Assembly: GCA_036323355.1 (NCBI GenBank)
Contig: AP028876.1
Location: 2,294,001 to 2,358,000 of the forward strand
DNA: 64,000 nt
Direction of reading: 5' to 3'
DNA from: Gottschalkiaceae bacterium SANA
Lineage (GTDB): Bacteria > Bacillota > Clostridia > Tissierellales > GPF-1
A program made the translations under genes and the position numbers. The first letter of the stretch is position 1. Each line of letters starts with the position of its first letter. The notes under the pieces were generated by a model. It saw only the letters and a list, made by a program, of their open reading frames with translations, made no database searches and was not told the origin of the DNA. Shown piece by piece: positions 18,253-27,797 of the stretch.

Positions 18253-19185
18253 TTAGTTCTCCTCTGTTTCCACCACGCCTTTCAAGGATGCTGCCAATCC
18301 AGCCAACCCTTGAATCTCGGATGGGATAATAATCTTTGTTGCTTGTCCATCAGCTACCTTCGCTAATGCCTCAAAGGATTTCAATGTCAAAACAGCTTGA
18401 TCTGTCTTCGCTTCTTTCAACATCTTCAAGCCTTCAGCCGTTGCGCTTTGAACCTTCAAAATCGCTTCTGCTTCCCCTTCGGCCTCTCGAATTGCAGCTT
18501 CACGGTTCGCTTCGGCACGTAGAATCATCGATCGTTTTTCCGCTTCTGCTTTCAAAATTTCTGATTCCTTGTCTCCTTCAGCAACCAAGATTGTCGATCT
18601 TTTCTCGCCTTCAGCACGTAAAATGGATTCACGACGCTGACGTTCAGCCTTCATCTGTTTCTCCATGGCATCTTGAATTTCAGCTGGTGGCAAAATATTT
18701 TTCAATTCTACCCGGTTCACTTTAATGCCCCATGGATCTGTGGCTTCATCCAAAATCGAACGCATCTTGGTGTTAATCGTATCTCGGGAAGTTAATGTTT
18801 CATCCAGTTCCAAATCCCCGATGATATTACGAAGAGTGGTTGCCGTCAAGTTTTCAATGGCTGCTATTGGATGGCTTACCCCATAGGTATAGGCCTTTGG
18901 ATCTGTAATTTGATAATAAATCACCGTATCAATCTGCATGGTGACATTATCTTTGGTAATTACTGGTTGTGGCGGAAAATCCACAACTTGCTCTTTTAAA
19001 GAAACCTTGTTCGCGATACGATCAAGCAGGGGAATTTTGATATGCAATCCAACACTCCATGTGCCCTGATAAGCCCCCAAACGCTCCAATACAAACCCAT
19101 AGGCTTGTGGTACAATGCGAATATTTGTTGCGATTAATGAAATAACAACTGCGACAATAACAATAAAACCAATAAATCCACCCAT
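18253..19185 (-). CDS. SPFH/Band 7 membrane scaffold protein (paraslipin-like)
   Basis: 310 aa. One N-terminal membrane helix (VVISLIATNIRIVPQAYGFVLERLG), the Band 7 domain to about residue 190, then an Ala/Glu/Arg coiled coil (EGEKRSTILVAEGDKESEILKAEAEKRSMILRAEANREA; repeated motif) typical of QmcA/paraslipin proteins. Forms large membrane microdomain rings and is coupled to the NfeD protein encoded just upstream. Confidence 0.92.
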   Translation of the reverse strand: MGGFIGFIVIVAVVISLIATNIRIVPQAYGFVLERLGAYQGTWSVGLHIKIPLLDRIANKVSLKEQVVDFPPQPVITKDNVTMQIDTVIYYQITDPKAYTYGVSHPIAAIENLTATTLRNIIGDLELDETLTSRDTINTKMRSILDEATDPWGIKVNRVELKNILPPAEIQDAMEKQMKAERQRRESILRAEGEKRSTILVAEGDKESEILKAEAEKRSMILRAEANREAAIREAEGEAEAILKVQSATAEGLKMLKEAKTDQAVLTLKSFEALAKVADGQATKIIIPSEIQGLAGLAASLKGVVETEEN

Positions 19186-19629
19186 CTATACTTCCTCCTT
19201 CTCAGCTCGTTTTACGACGAGCTTAACCCCTTGAATTTCCAAAACACGTACCTTTTCTCCAACTGCCAAACTTGCATCGCTAACAGCCGTCCAAATTTGT
19301 GAATTCACTTTAATCTGGCCTGTCCTGCTCAGCGGTTCAATCGGTTTCAATACGAACCCTTGCTGTCCAACCAAGGCATCTGCATTGGTGCGATGGCGCC
19401 CGATCTTCAATCCCTTCACTGCAAATGGTCGAATACCAATCAACAAACCTAGCGAAACCAACAAAAACACGGTGATCTGTACCATAATAGAGCCCACTGC
19501 TAATGATACCAACCATGCCGCCAAAGCCCCAAAAGCGAACCATACACTTGTCAGTCCCAGCGATGCCGCCTCTATTCCTATCGCTGCAACCATAAGAATC
19601 AGCCATCCATATTGCTGTAAAAGTTCCAT
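19186..19629 (-). CDS. NfeD family protein
   Basis: 147 aa, short NfeD: three or four membrane segments (1-70) followed by a C-terminal OB fold (GQQGFVLKPIEPLSRTGQIKVNSQIWTAVSD). NfeD proteins work with SPFH proteins, whose gene follows with no gap. RBS AAGGAGGGG. First gene of the three-gene unit ending at 17949. Confidence 0.9.
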   Translation of the reverse strand: MELLQQYGWLILMVAAIGIEAASLGLTSVWFAFGALAAWLVSLAVGSIMVQITVFLLVSLGLLIGIRPFAVKGLKIGRHRTNADALVGQQGFVLKPIEPLSRTGQIKVNSQIWTAVSDASLAVGEKVRVLEIQGVKLVVKRAEKEEV

Positions 19630-19698
19630 ATAACCCCTCCTTTATTTCAAGCCTAGTTTCCTTTCCCTTTTGTCAATAAGATAAGGATTTGATTCATT

Positions 19699-21282
19699 TT
19701 ACTCGATCGACTGATTTTCAAAATTTATTGCATCAATCTTCTCTGTTTCTTCTGTTTTCAAATATGAAATTACCACTTGATCTCCAGATTCTGTCAAAGC
19801 GATCATTGGATATTGATCCGATGAAACGGTGAACAAAGTGTCATTGCCTGTTATTTTTACCAAGAAGTATCCATCTCCAATTGCCCCAACACGAGATACA
19901 AGGCCTGTTGCCTTTTCCAAGGAATCAAACTGATCACTCAATGCATTACTGCTAGATCCTTCGGAAATCAAAATGCGATTGTATGCCATCTGAGCATCAC
20001 GCAGGGTTTTTCCCCAGGCAACTGCACGATAGTTTTTCACGGATGCCATGGCATATCCTACAACATTCCCACTATTGCCTTTCAACGTGGATAAATAGGT
20101 TGGTTCTCCATTAATGTTGACTAGATATGGATATTTCGCCGTATAGCCTGCATTTTGAACCAGCTCTTCCATCAAGCCCATGGCCTTTTGTTCAGTTGAA
20201 CCCGAAATTCGATTGTATTGTGCTTGGCTGGTCCTGGGGTTATAAATGATGAATCCTGTGGTCGCTTCATCTCCACCGTAGGATGTGATCCCTGAATAGA
20301 AGAATAGATTGCCGTCTTTAAACACATATCCAATTCCATCGGTGAATTTTAACTTACCCGTATCAGAGGGGTTCCACCATCCATTCACATATCTTCCCCA
20401 ATCACTTAAATGCTCTGAAAAGATCTTCATGGACGATACTCGGTCCACCCAGCTTGGTTCTTCCCCTCTTGCAAAGAACTCAACGTCTTTGCTTGCAGGA
20501 TCTACGATCACGACACCCACTACATTTTTTGTAGACAAGCCCGTCTTATGTGTATACGCGGTGATGACCCATTGTGGATGACCATCTTCATCTTCCTCAA
20601 AGGAATAATCCGTAAGTGCAATATCCTTATACTTTGCATAAACCACACGCTTTAAGTCATCAGAAAAATAAGCTGACGGTGCAATCGTGAATTCATTGTC
20701 CACAAAGATAGCATCTCCCGTCGTTGCATTCACCTTAATATATCCAGGAATCGATTGATTCTTCATATATTTGAAAAATCCAGAATGCTCCAATGGAAAC
20801 AACCAAAAAGGTTTCCCTTGAATCACTGACAAGGTGCCATAATCTTTTGAAATGGTATACATGGATCCCAAAGAAGGATCCTTTTCTGTAATCAGTTTTT
20901 CTCCAAATCGAATGGCATCCGATTCATCCCAAATAATCAAATTATCCATATCCACATTGGGTACCGTTTCATCAAAAACGACTTCTTCCACATCCAGCAT
21001 TCCATATTTTGCTTCGGCTCGAAAAATTCCAGATGAAGCAATCGATCCAAATACCAAATAGGCAAGGGATAATCCAAAGATCACACCACCTATCTTTGCA
21101 TGCTTGTGGGTCATGGCTTTCCGATCTTGGGTCAAATATCCCACCCCGATAAATAGTATGGAAAAAATCATGATCAAAAGTACAATGCCAGCAAAACTGA
21201 AGCTCAATACAGGAAGTACGAGCAGAGAAATAAGTAAAATAACAATCGCTCCAACAATAGAAGCTTTTATCATATGTTTCAT
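19699..21282 (-). CDS. Conserved membrane-anchored protein, function unknown
   Basis: 527 aa; RBS GTGAGGAAACC. Three N-terminal membrane segments (about 7-30, 33-50, 65-85) followed by a ~430-residue extracellular or cytoplasmic domain rich in aromatic residues (WGRYVNGWWNPSD, GIGYVFKDGNLFFYSGITSYGGDEATTGF) and repeated beta-like stretches. No catalytic motif recognised. Separated from nfeD by 69 bp. I do not recognise the family with certainty. Confidence 0.7.
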   Translation of the reverse strand: MKHMIKASIVGAIVILLISLLVLPVLSFSFAGIVLLIMIFSILFIGVGYLTQDRKAMTHKHAKIGGVIFGLSLAYLVFGSIASSGIFRAEAKYGMLDVEEVVFDETVPNVDMDNLIIWDESDAIRFGEKLITEKDPSLGSMYTISKDYGTLSVIQGKPFWLFPLEHSGFFKYMKNQSIPGYIKVNATTGDAIFVDNEFTIAPSAYFSDDLKRVVYAKYKDIALTDYSFEEDEDGHPQWVITAYTHKTGLSTKNVVGVVIVDPASKDVEFFARGEEPSWVDRVSSMKIFSEHLSDWGRYVNGWWNPSDTGKLKFTDGIGYVFKDGNLFFYSGITSYGGDEATTGFIIYNPRTSQAQYNRISGSTEQKAMGLMEELVQNAGYTAKYPYLVNINGEPTYLSTLKGNSGNVVGYAMASVKNYRAVAWGKTLRDAQMAYNRILISEGSSSNALSDQFDSLEKATGLVSRVGAIGDGYFLVKITGNDTLFTVSSDQYPMIALTESGDQVVISYLKTEETEKIDAINFENQSIE

Positions 21283-21408
21283 GGTTTCCTCACTTTCTAA
21301 CTTTTATGTATTTTGCGAACGCGATTCGCAAGTCGGTGTAAGGCAATACCTGTTCCACCGGTGATACTCATATTATAGAAAATCTTACGCATTCCCTCCA
21401 TACAATAA

Positions 21409-21469
21409 ATGCTAGATTTTCCCTGTGATAAATGCACAATTGCAACTTTTCACAAGGAAATCTAGCATC
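21409..21469. repeat. Long imperfect hairpin downstream of the XRE gene
   Basis: ATGCTAGATTTTCCCTGTGA on the left mirrors ATGCTAGATTTCCTTGTGA read from the right arm. The whole 61-bp stretch folds into about 25 pairs with small bulges, ending in a TGCA-CAAT-TGCA apex. It lies beyond the XRE stop; no clean T-run follows. Could be a terminator, an mRNA-stabilising structure or a small MITE-like repeat. Confidence 0.5.
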
Positions 21470-21496
21470 CGTTAGTTCAAATCATTTTTATTGCTT

Positions 21497-21976
21497 TTAC
21501 TCCAGGCTTTCATAGCGTAAAGAACGCTTTTCAATTTCAATTTCTATATCACTCAACAATTTCTGAATATCCTTGATTTGTGGAATCATATTACGAAGCT
21601 TTACAATTTCCTTCTCATCAACAATTCCATCAGATAGAATTTCAAATAACTCAGTTTTAAATACATCCAAAACTCGATTGGCATTAATCAAGCCATATCC
21701 AGATTCGAAAAGTGTTTTGGGTGCGCTATAGGGATGGTCTTCCTTGCCAATCAAACAGCACTCCGAACAATACTTTCTTCGCAATGCTGGGTTTTCGTAC
21801 ACCTTGCTCATGGCATGTACCACATCCGGATTGGGTTCGCTCTCCCCATTCTCATATCGCCCCAAGGTTGCAACGCTAATATGTAATCTCTCAACAGCCT
21901 CTTCACGGCTCATGGGGTTTGGATTTTCATCATTGTATTTTTCACGCGCTTCGCGATAGATATTCTCTTTTTTCAT
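21497..21976 (-). CDS. XRE family helix-turn-helix protein
   Basis: 159 aa. HTH_3-like domain at about residues 20-65 (MSREEAVERLHISVATLGRYENGESEPNPDVVHAMSKVY), then a Cys motif YCSECC and a helical C-terminal half. Helix-turn-helix regulator of unknown target. Divergent from the MFS gene, so it might act on the shared intergenic region. RBS AAGGGTGG. Confidence 0.82.
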   Translation of the reverse strand: MKKENIYREAREKYNDENPNPMSREEAVERLHISVATLGRYENGESEPNPDVVHAMSKVYENPALRRKYCSECCLIGKEDHPYSAPKTLFESGYGLINANRVLDVFKTELFEILSDGIVDEKEIVKLRNMIPQIKDIQKLLSDIEIEIEKRSLRYESLE

Positions 21977-22148
21977 TTCACGACCACCCTTATATTTTCT
22001 TGACCATACAATCTATCTTACCATAAATTAGAAACATCCATCGAATAATCGCTTTGTTTTCAGATATATTTAAGATTCACTTGAAACCCTTTCGATGAAT
22101 GCATTAGACAAAGCGAGCATGAACGTCACTAGTTCCTTTTGTAAATGC

Positions 22149-22202
22149 TTGACATTTGTTTGCTGCTTCGTTAAAATATTTTTATCGTTAAATAATATTT
22201 AT
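22149..22202 (+). promoter_or_regulatory. Promoter with tandem 17-bp repeats (MFS operon)
   Basis: TTGACA (22149-22154), 17 nt, TAAAAT (22172-22177). Two adjoining copies of a 17-bp unit, CGTTAAAATATTTTTAT at 22169-22185 and CGTTAAATAATATTTAT at 22186-22202 (14 of 17 identical), cover the -10 and the start point. This is a good operator candidate for the regulator encoded in the same operon. Confidence 0.75.
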
Positions 22203-22216
22203 CACGGAGGTCTCAT

Positions 22217-23440
22217 GTGTTTTATTTACTTCGCAATAAAAATATCCGCAAGCTCATTCTGTCTGCTAGTGTTAGTCGTTTTGGTGACAGTGTTGAAACC
22301 ATCTCGTTCAGCTGGCTTGTTTATCAGCTGACCGGATCACTCTCTCTTATGGGGCTTGTGTTTGCCATAAACTTCATTCCGAATATTCTCTTTGCACCGT
22401 TTGCGGGTGTTTATGCCGACCGTCACAACCGAAAAAAAATCGTTGTATTCTCCGATTTATTTCGTGGCTTAAACGCAACACTCATTTCCCTTCTTATCTT
22501 TAACGATTCTGCTACCATCCTCATAATCATCGGATTTTCATTTGTCAATTCAACATTAGAGAGTTTTGCTAATCCGGCACGCCATGCGCTTTATGCAGAT
22601 CTTATTGATTCGACATCTTTTCTAGAAGTGACCGCCATTGCTTCTTCTTCATCATCTGCGGCTGAACTCCTTGGCTTGGGCACAGCCGGAATCATTGTTG
22701 CTTTCGGTGGCAATGGCATGGCCTTTGCAGTGGATGCTGGGACTTTTTTCCTCTCTGCATTTGCGATTGCGCGATTGATAACCCCTCCCCGTCCTCCACA
22801 ACAAACAAATATTGGCCAAACTTACTTCAAAGACATTCAAGTTGGATTTGAGTTTCTTTTACATGATCATCTGATGATGATTTGCATCGCTGCTAGTGCC
22901 TTGCTAAATTTTTTCTTTACACCGATCAATGTACTCCTGCCCAAGTATTCTGACGAAGTTCTTCATATGGGTGTGTATGGCGTTAGCCTGATCGAGTCAT
23001 CCATGACACTGGGCATTATCTTTGGTGGCATCATGGTTGCAAAACTGGGAAAGAAAGGAAAATTATCCACCATGAGCATTTCGGGCTTTTCCATATTGGG
23101 GCTTTCCTATTTATTACTCGGCTTACTTCCTGTTTTTCATTTCAGTAATCGTTTTAGTCTTTACAGTGCTTTAGCAATCTCTTTTACTTTCGGTGTGGCT
23201 GTACCAACAATCTCTGCACCAATCCGTACCCACATCATGCGAGTAATCCCATCAGACAAACGCGGAATCATTTCCGCTGTCATGGGAACCACTCTATTGA
23301 TGGCAATCCCATTGGGCGGCGCTCTTGTTGGTGTAATTGGTGATCGATTGACACTCCACGGCTACTTTTTCTCAGCAGCAATTGGAATCTTCATGCTCGC
23401 AGGCTTTCTATTCACCAATCACTCTTATCGAGAAATCTGA
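22217..23440 (+). CDS. MFS transporter (DHA3/EntS-like efflux)
   Basis: 407 aa; GTG start at 22217, 6 nt after GGAGG (an out-of-frame ATG overlaps it). Twelve predicted membrane segments; FGDSVETISFSWLVYQLTGS in helix 1 and AGVYADRHNRKKIVVFSDLFRG in loop 2-3 are typical of DHA3 exporters of macrolides or siderophores. Followed 26 bp later by an ArsR-like regulator, an arrangement typical for inducible drug efflux. Confidence 0.9.
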   Translation: MFYLLRNKNIRKLILSASVSRFGDSVETISFSWLVYQLTGSLSLMGLVFAINFIPNILFAPFAGVYADRHNRKKIVVFSDLFRGLNATLISLLIFNDSATILIIIGFSFVNSTLESFANPARHALYADLIDSTSFLEVTAIASSSSSAAELLGLGTAGIIVAFGGNGMAFAVDAGTFFLSAFAIARLITPPRPPQQTNIGQTYFKDIQVGFEFLLHDHLMMICIAASALLNFFFTPINVLLPKYSDEVLHMGVYGVSLIESSMTLGIIFGGIMVAKLGKKGKLSTMSISGFSILGLSYLLLGLLPVFHFSNRFSLYSALAISFTFGVAVPTISAPIRTHIMRVIPSDKRGIISAVMGTTLLMAIPLGGALVGVIGDRLTLHGYFFSAAIGIFMLAGFLFTNHSYREI

Positions 23441-23466
23441 TATAATAACGAAAAAGGAGCGATTTG

Positions 23467-24015
23467 ATGCAGCCATTTTTTGTGAAGACAGAAGAAGAAT
23501 TTAATATCATCTACCATTCGTACCGCATGAAGATTATTACAGCATTCAGTCAATGTGAAAATCAGACAGCTACTTTTAAGCAGATCGGCGACATGCTTGG
23601 TGATCATTCTTCCAAGGTAACATACCATGGAAAAATGCTGATTAAAATCGGCTTGTTATCTTTAGATCATACTGAGAACATACATGGAATCACCGCAAAG
23701 TATTATCGGCTAGTCAGCGAAAGCTTTCGAGTCCAATATGGAAAAGATGGAGATTCGATCGTCAAAAAGAAAATTATGAAGCACCAGGCCACCATCGTCC
23801 TCGATTCCTTGGATGAAATGATAGAACTCGTTAGCGATTTGAACAACGACAATCGCTCCATTCAAATGGCCTCAAATGATCTCTACTTAACCGAAGAAGA
23901 ACGAATTGAAATGATAGAATTTATCAACCGATTTGCTCAAAAGAAAGAGAAAAGAGCGAATACGAAAAAAGTAACTTGTTACTCTCTGATCGTTGAACAT
24001 AAGAACGAAAAATAA
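23467..24015 (+). CDS. ArsR-like winged-helix regulator
   Basis: 182 aa from ATG 23467 (GGAG 7 nt upstream; a TTG one codon earlier is not needed). The winged-helix N-terminal half (IIYHSYRMKIITAFSQCENQTATFKQIGDMLGDHSSKVTYHGKMLIKIGLL) resembles HTH_20 ArsR-type proteins; the helical C-terminal half (MIELVSDLNNDNRS..ERIEMIEFINRFAQKKEKR) probably dimerises. Second gene of the MFS operon and likely its repressor, with the tandem repeats at 22169-22202 as candidate site. Confidence 0.8.
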   Translation: MQPFFVKTEEEFNIIYHSYRMKIITAFSQCENQTATFKQIGDMLGDHSSKVTYHGKMLIKIGLLSLDHTENIHGITAKYYRLVSESFRVQYGKDGDSIVKKKIMKHQATIVLDSLDEMIELVSDLNNDNRSIQMASNDLYLTEEERIEMIEFINRFAQKKEKRANTKKVTCYSLIVEHKNEK

Positions 24016-24022
24016 TCCCCAA

Positions 24023-24052
24023 AAAACCACCTGAAAATAATCAGGTGGTTTT
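24023..24052. terminator. Bidirectional terminator
   Basis: Perfect 12-bp stem AAAACCACCTGA / TCAGGTGGTTTT with a 6-nt loop and T-rich tails both ways, between convergent genes. Confidence 0.85.
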
Positions 24053-24067
24053 CATTTTATCCACTTC

Positions 24068-26638
24068 CTATTCTTTTATAATTCGTACCACGCCTTGGGT
24101 GCCGTCAACTTCAATTAAGTCTCCATCTTGAATCATTTGGCATGCGTCACGGATCCCACTGACACATGGAATGCCATATTCTCTGGCGATAATCGCCCCA
24201 TGTTGAAGAATGCCTCCAATTTCAAGAACAACCCCCGCAGCATTGATAAAGATCGGCGTCCATGCGGGTTCTGTTGCATGGGTCACCAAAATCTCTCCCG
24301 CTTCAATGGACTTTTCATAAGGACTATGAAGTACCTTGGCACGGCCTCGTACAACCCCTCTTGAAATTGCCTCTCCAATCAACCCGTCCGTCGTACTCTT
24401 CCGTTTCAAAAAAAGAATTTTCCCACGGCTATCAATATTCGTCGGCCATTTTTTTATATGGGCAACTCGTCGATAAGGAGTCAGGTTTTTTTCTCGCGCG
24501 TCCTTCAAAGAAAAATCAAAATCATGTTCTACTTTTTCAATTTCGTCTAGATGCAAATCAAAGATTTCATCGGCAGATGTAAGCCTCCCCTGGCGCACAA
24601 GGTCCTCACCTACTTCCATCGCCAGGTCATGTAGCCGTCCAATCAAAATAGCCACCATGTACTTGGGTGTTTCCCGAAATCCAAATAGCCGCTCATACAC
24701 TTCCGCATTCTTATCAAACTTTCTAAGCTTGCCTATTTTCTTTGCTTCGTTCCTTAAGCCTTCATAAGCCTTCATTTTTCGCTTCTCAGCATGGATCAAC
24801 TGATTGTCGTCAATATGGATTCGACTCAATTGCTCATATAAGTCTTTCATCTGATTTCGTAAGCGTGGAGTCGCAATATCAATTTCTTTGAATCCGCGAT
24901 CCCCATACAAAGATGCATGCTTTTCCACCTTTTCCAAAAAATCCTTAGAATAGGTCTTCGAAAGAATCCGATCTTCAAATTCTTTTCCATCCTTGGTTTC
25001 TTGAAGTTCAGGTTGGCAGGCCAATGCAACCTGGCTTTTCCCCATAGCAACCGTCGGATTGCTAGTTATCATCATTTGGATCGCCGCAATCTCATCCTCT
25101 AGCCCTTTCCCTTTGAACAATCGTTTAATCCTGCTCATGGCGAGTTCGCCTGGTGCGTAGGTGGCGCTGTGTTTCATGACAATCTGCAAATGCTCAAACC
25201 CATTCTCAACAACCTGACCAAAACCTTGGACCACTTCCAAATGCTTCACTTGATCCATAAATACTTCAGATAATTTTGTATATAGAATTTCTTGTTTTTT
25301 TGGATTGAGCAACATGCCAATCATCATGGGAAGCATTGTGAATGCAACCTTAACCATGGCCCATTTCGCCTGACGCATCTCTTTTGTTTTATATAGGGTC
25401 TTGTATTCTCTAATTATCTTTTCTTTCTGTTCCTTAATCACCAAATCGTGATTACCGACAGTAACAATCCCCAATCGGTTTCCCATGCCTTTCAACATAT
25501 TGGATACATGAAAATATTGCCGTCCATGAAGATTCAATAGGTAACCGCCTTCGCCGGACGGCATAATCCCTTGGCCCCCGATCATGCCCATCACCTTGGC
25601 CCAAATATCCAAGCCCAAAACGGATAGAGGCTCAGCAAATCCTTGGGATACATTCAAGAGATCCACATAGAGTTTTTTCCGTTCTCCGGGTTCTGTCATC
25701 ATCTCTGGAAAGATTGGAATATGTGTGGTAATCGGCCGCACTTGCAACAGATAGAGTTCATTTTTTTCATATGCCCATTCAATGTCGACCGGTACGCCAT
25801 AATGAGACTCACAACGACCAATCAATTCTGCAACCCCTACAATTCTTTCATCACTTAAAGCTTGTGCTTTCGGATTTTTGCATGGCCCTTGATCAAGGCC
25901 ACCCTCTGCATGTAGCCAGATTCCCTTTTCCTTATAATTGACTTTTTTTTCAAGAATTCGGTTTTTAAATTTTTCTACAACATAGATATCTGGTGTAACA
26001 AGTCCACTCACAATCGCTTCCCCTAGACCAAAGCTCGCATTGATTACAGCTTCGTCATAGGCATTATTTTGTGGATTCAAGGAAAAACCAACCCCACTGA
26101 TTTCGGAATTCAATTGTACTTGAACAATTACAGCCATCCCTAGTTTCTTATGGCTGATCCCTACTTGGCTTTTATAGGACATCACCCGATAATCAAATAA
26201 AGAAATAAAAACCTGCCGAATACGATTTCCTAGATCACCTGACTTAACTCCTAAAAATGTCTTGTACATACCGGCAAAACTATTGTCGAATTGATCTTCT
26301 TCTGGGGAGGAAGAACGTACTGCGAATAATCCCTCTTCACCCAGTATGGCAAGTGCCTCATTGATCAGATCCTGTTGCTCTATAGTAAAAGCCAAAGCCC
26401 CCGCCCGTATTTTAAGACGATCGCATTTTTCTTTTTGGGGGTTTTCCTTTGCTTCTGTCCACTCTTGTGTGCTTGTGATTTCTTGCAGCCACGGTTCAAA
26501 AAAATCAATGGTTAAAACCAGTCCGTCTGGAACCCTAAAGTTTTTCTGTGTAAGTAGAATTAAAGCATGCGCCTTTGCGCCGACTTTCACCCGTGGCGGA
26601 TCTTCAATTGTGGTAAACGAATAAGATAATGGTCTCAT
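24068..26638 (-). CDS. Rifampin phosphotransferase-like PEP/pyruvate-binding enzyme
   Basis: 856 aa, RBS AAGGAGGTCATC. N-terminal ATP-grasp (PPDK_N) domain with LFAVRSSSPEEDQFDNSFAG and GLGEAIVSGLVTPD; a long helical middle domain (~330-760) with hydrophobic MVKVAFTMLPMMIGMLL; a C-terminal swivelling phosphohistidine domain with GGILQHGAIIAREYGIPCVSG, catalytic His near residue 813. Size and order match Rph (ATP-binding, substrate-binding, His domain), not full PEP synthase, which has a PEP barrel. Family members phosphorylate rifamycins; whether this one does, or acts on another substrate, cannot be told. Confidence 0.8.
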   Translation of the reverse strand: MRPLSYSFTTIEDPPRVKVGAKAHALILLTQKNFRVPDGLVLTIDFFEPWLQEITSTQEWTEAKENPQKEKCDRLKIRAGALAFTIEQQDLINEALAILGEEGLFAVRSSSPEEDQFDNSFAGMYKTFLGVKSGDLGNRIRQVFISLFDYRVMSYKSQVGISHKKLGMAVIVQVQLNSEISGVGFSLNPQNNAYDEAVINASFGLGEAIVSGLVTPDIYVVEKFKNRILEKKVNYKEKGIWLHAEGGLDQGPCKNPKAQALSDERIVGVAELIGRCESHYGVPVDIEWAYEKNELYLLQVRPITTHIPIFPEMMTEPGERKKLYVDLLNVSQGFAEPLSVLGLDIWAKVMGMIGGQGIMPSGEGGYLLNLHGRQYFHVSNMLKGMGNRLGIVTVGNHDLVIKEQKEKIIREYKTLYKTKEMRQAKWAMVKVAFTMLPMMIGMLLNPKKQEILYTKLSEVFMDQVKHLEVVQGFGQVVENGFEHLQIVMKHSATYAPGELAMSRIKRLFKGKGLEDEIAAIQMMITSNPTVAMGKSQVALACQPELQETKDGKEFEDRILSKTYSKDFLEKVEKHASLYGDRGFKEIDIATPRLRNQMKDLYEQLSRIHIDDNQLIHAEKRKMKAYEGLRNEAKKIGKLRKFDKNAEVYERLFGFRETPKYMVAILIGRLHDLAMEVGEDLVRQGRLTSADEIFDLHLDEIEKVEHDFDFSLKDAREKNLTPYRRVAHIKKWPTNIDSRGKILFLKRKSTTDGLIGEAISRGVVRGRAKVLHSPYEKSIEAGEILVTHATEPAWTPIFINAAGVVLEIGGILQHGAIIAREYGIPCVSGIRDACQMIQDGDLIEVDGTQGVVRIIKE

Positions 26639-26810
26639 GATGACCTCCTTAAAAAGGAATTCATTTCATAACCTTCTTGTCTCCATTAAATCAAATAAGA
26701 CCTTAGGCTGCAATCTTTATCCTAGATAACAAAACCAAACTCTATAATCCTTCATTTCATGCTATACTCAATCTAAGTCAATTTTTATAATCTATCATTC
26801 AGGAGGCCTT

Positions 26811-27707
26811 ATGCGGAAGATTCATCCCATGATCATCGGTACCATTCCATCTATTATTTTCGGATTTTCATTTATGTTTACACGAATTACGTTAGAAAAA
26901 ATTTCTGATCCCTTTCATCTATTAGGCTTGCGCTTTGGTTTTGCTGCAATCGCCCTCACCCTTTGTGTCGCTTTGAAGTTTGTTCGCATTGATTATCGAG
27001 GGAAAAAGGTCGCTCTTCTTTTGATCTTGTCGTCCGTTCAACCAATAGCCTATTTTATATTTGAAACCTTTGGCATCGCGCGTTCAACAGCTTCTCAAGC
27101 AGGCGTCATGATTGCTTTTGTTCCTGTTGCAGTATCTCTCCTTGCCATGCTGTTTTTAAAAGAACGTACCAATAATAAACAAATGCTCTTTATCGGCCTA
27201 TCCATTTTAGGCGTTTTAGTCATTAACTCCGATGTTCGATTCTCGTCAGATAATATGCTCGGTACTCTCTTATTATTGGGTGCGGTGGGCTCTGCAGCAA
27301 TTTATCAGATCTTGTCGCGAAAATACTCCACCAATTTTACGCCCATTGAAATCACCTTTGTTATGATGTGGGTAGGTGCCATCGTCTTCAACATCATTGG
27401 CATGGCCCGTACCTTACAATATGGTGGGCTTGGCAATTATTTTGCTCCCTTGATGGATTTAAATATCTTAGGTGCATTGCTTTACCTAGGTGTTTTATCT
27501 TCTGTCATTGCCTTCTTCTTTATGAACTTTGTACTTTCCAAAGTTCAAGCAACAAAGGCAGCCATATTAGCCAATTTAACTACGGTTGTTGCGATCTTCG
27601 CTGGCGTATTTATTCTTCATGAACCTTTCAACCTAATTAAATTGGCTGGAAGTATCATGATTCTGATCGGGGTCTATGGAACCACCAAGGTGAAGACCAA
27701 AAATTAA
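26811..27707 (+). CDS. EamA/DMT family transporter
   Basis: 298 aa, ten membrane segments in two EamA repeats (IIFGFSFMFTRITLEKISDPFHLLGLRFGFA; LTTVVAIFAGVFILHEPFNLIKLAGSIMILIGVYG). RBS AGGAGGCCTT; a TATAAT at 26786-26791 suits its promoter. Exporter of unknown metabolite. The gene after it starts 90 bp on. Confidence 0.88.
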   Translation: MRKIHPMIIGTIPSIIFGFSFMFTRITLEKISDPFHLLGLRFGFAAIALTLCVALKFVRIDYRGKKVALLLILSSVQPIAYFIFETFGIARSTASQAGVMIAFVPVAVSLLAMLFLKERTNNKQMLFIGLSILGVLVINSDVRFSSDNMLGTLLLLGAVGSAAIYQILSRKYSTNFTPIEITFVMMWVGAIVFNIIGMARTLQYGGLGNYFAPLMDLNILGALLYLGVLSSVIAFFFMNFVLSKVQATKAAILANLTTVVAIFAGVFILHEPFNLIKLAGSIMILIGVYGTTKVKTKN

Positions 27708-27797
27708 TTATCCATAAACGTCCATATTTTTGATTATTTTCTAGTTATAAGCGAATGATATAAATAGGAATAGCATTCAAACATATGGGAGGCGCTT

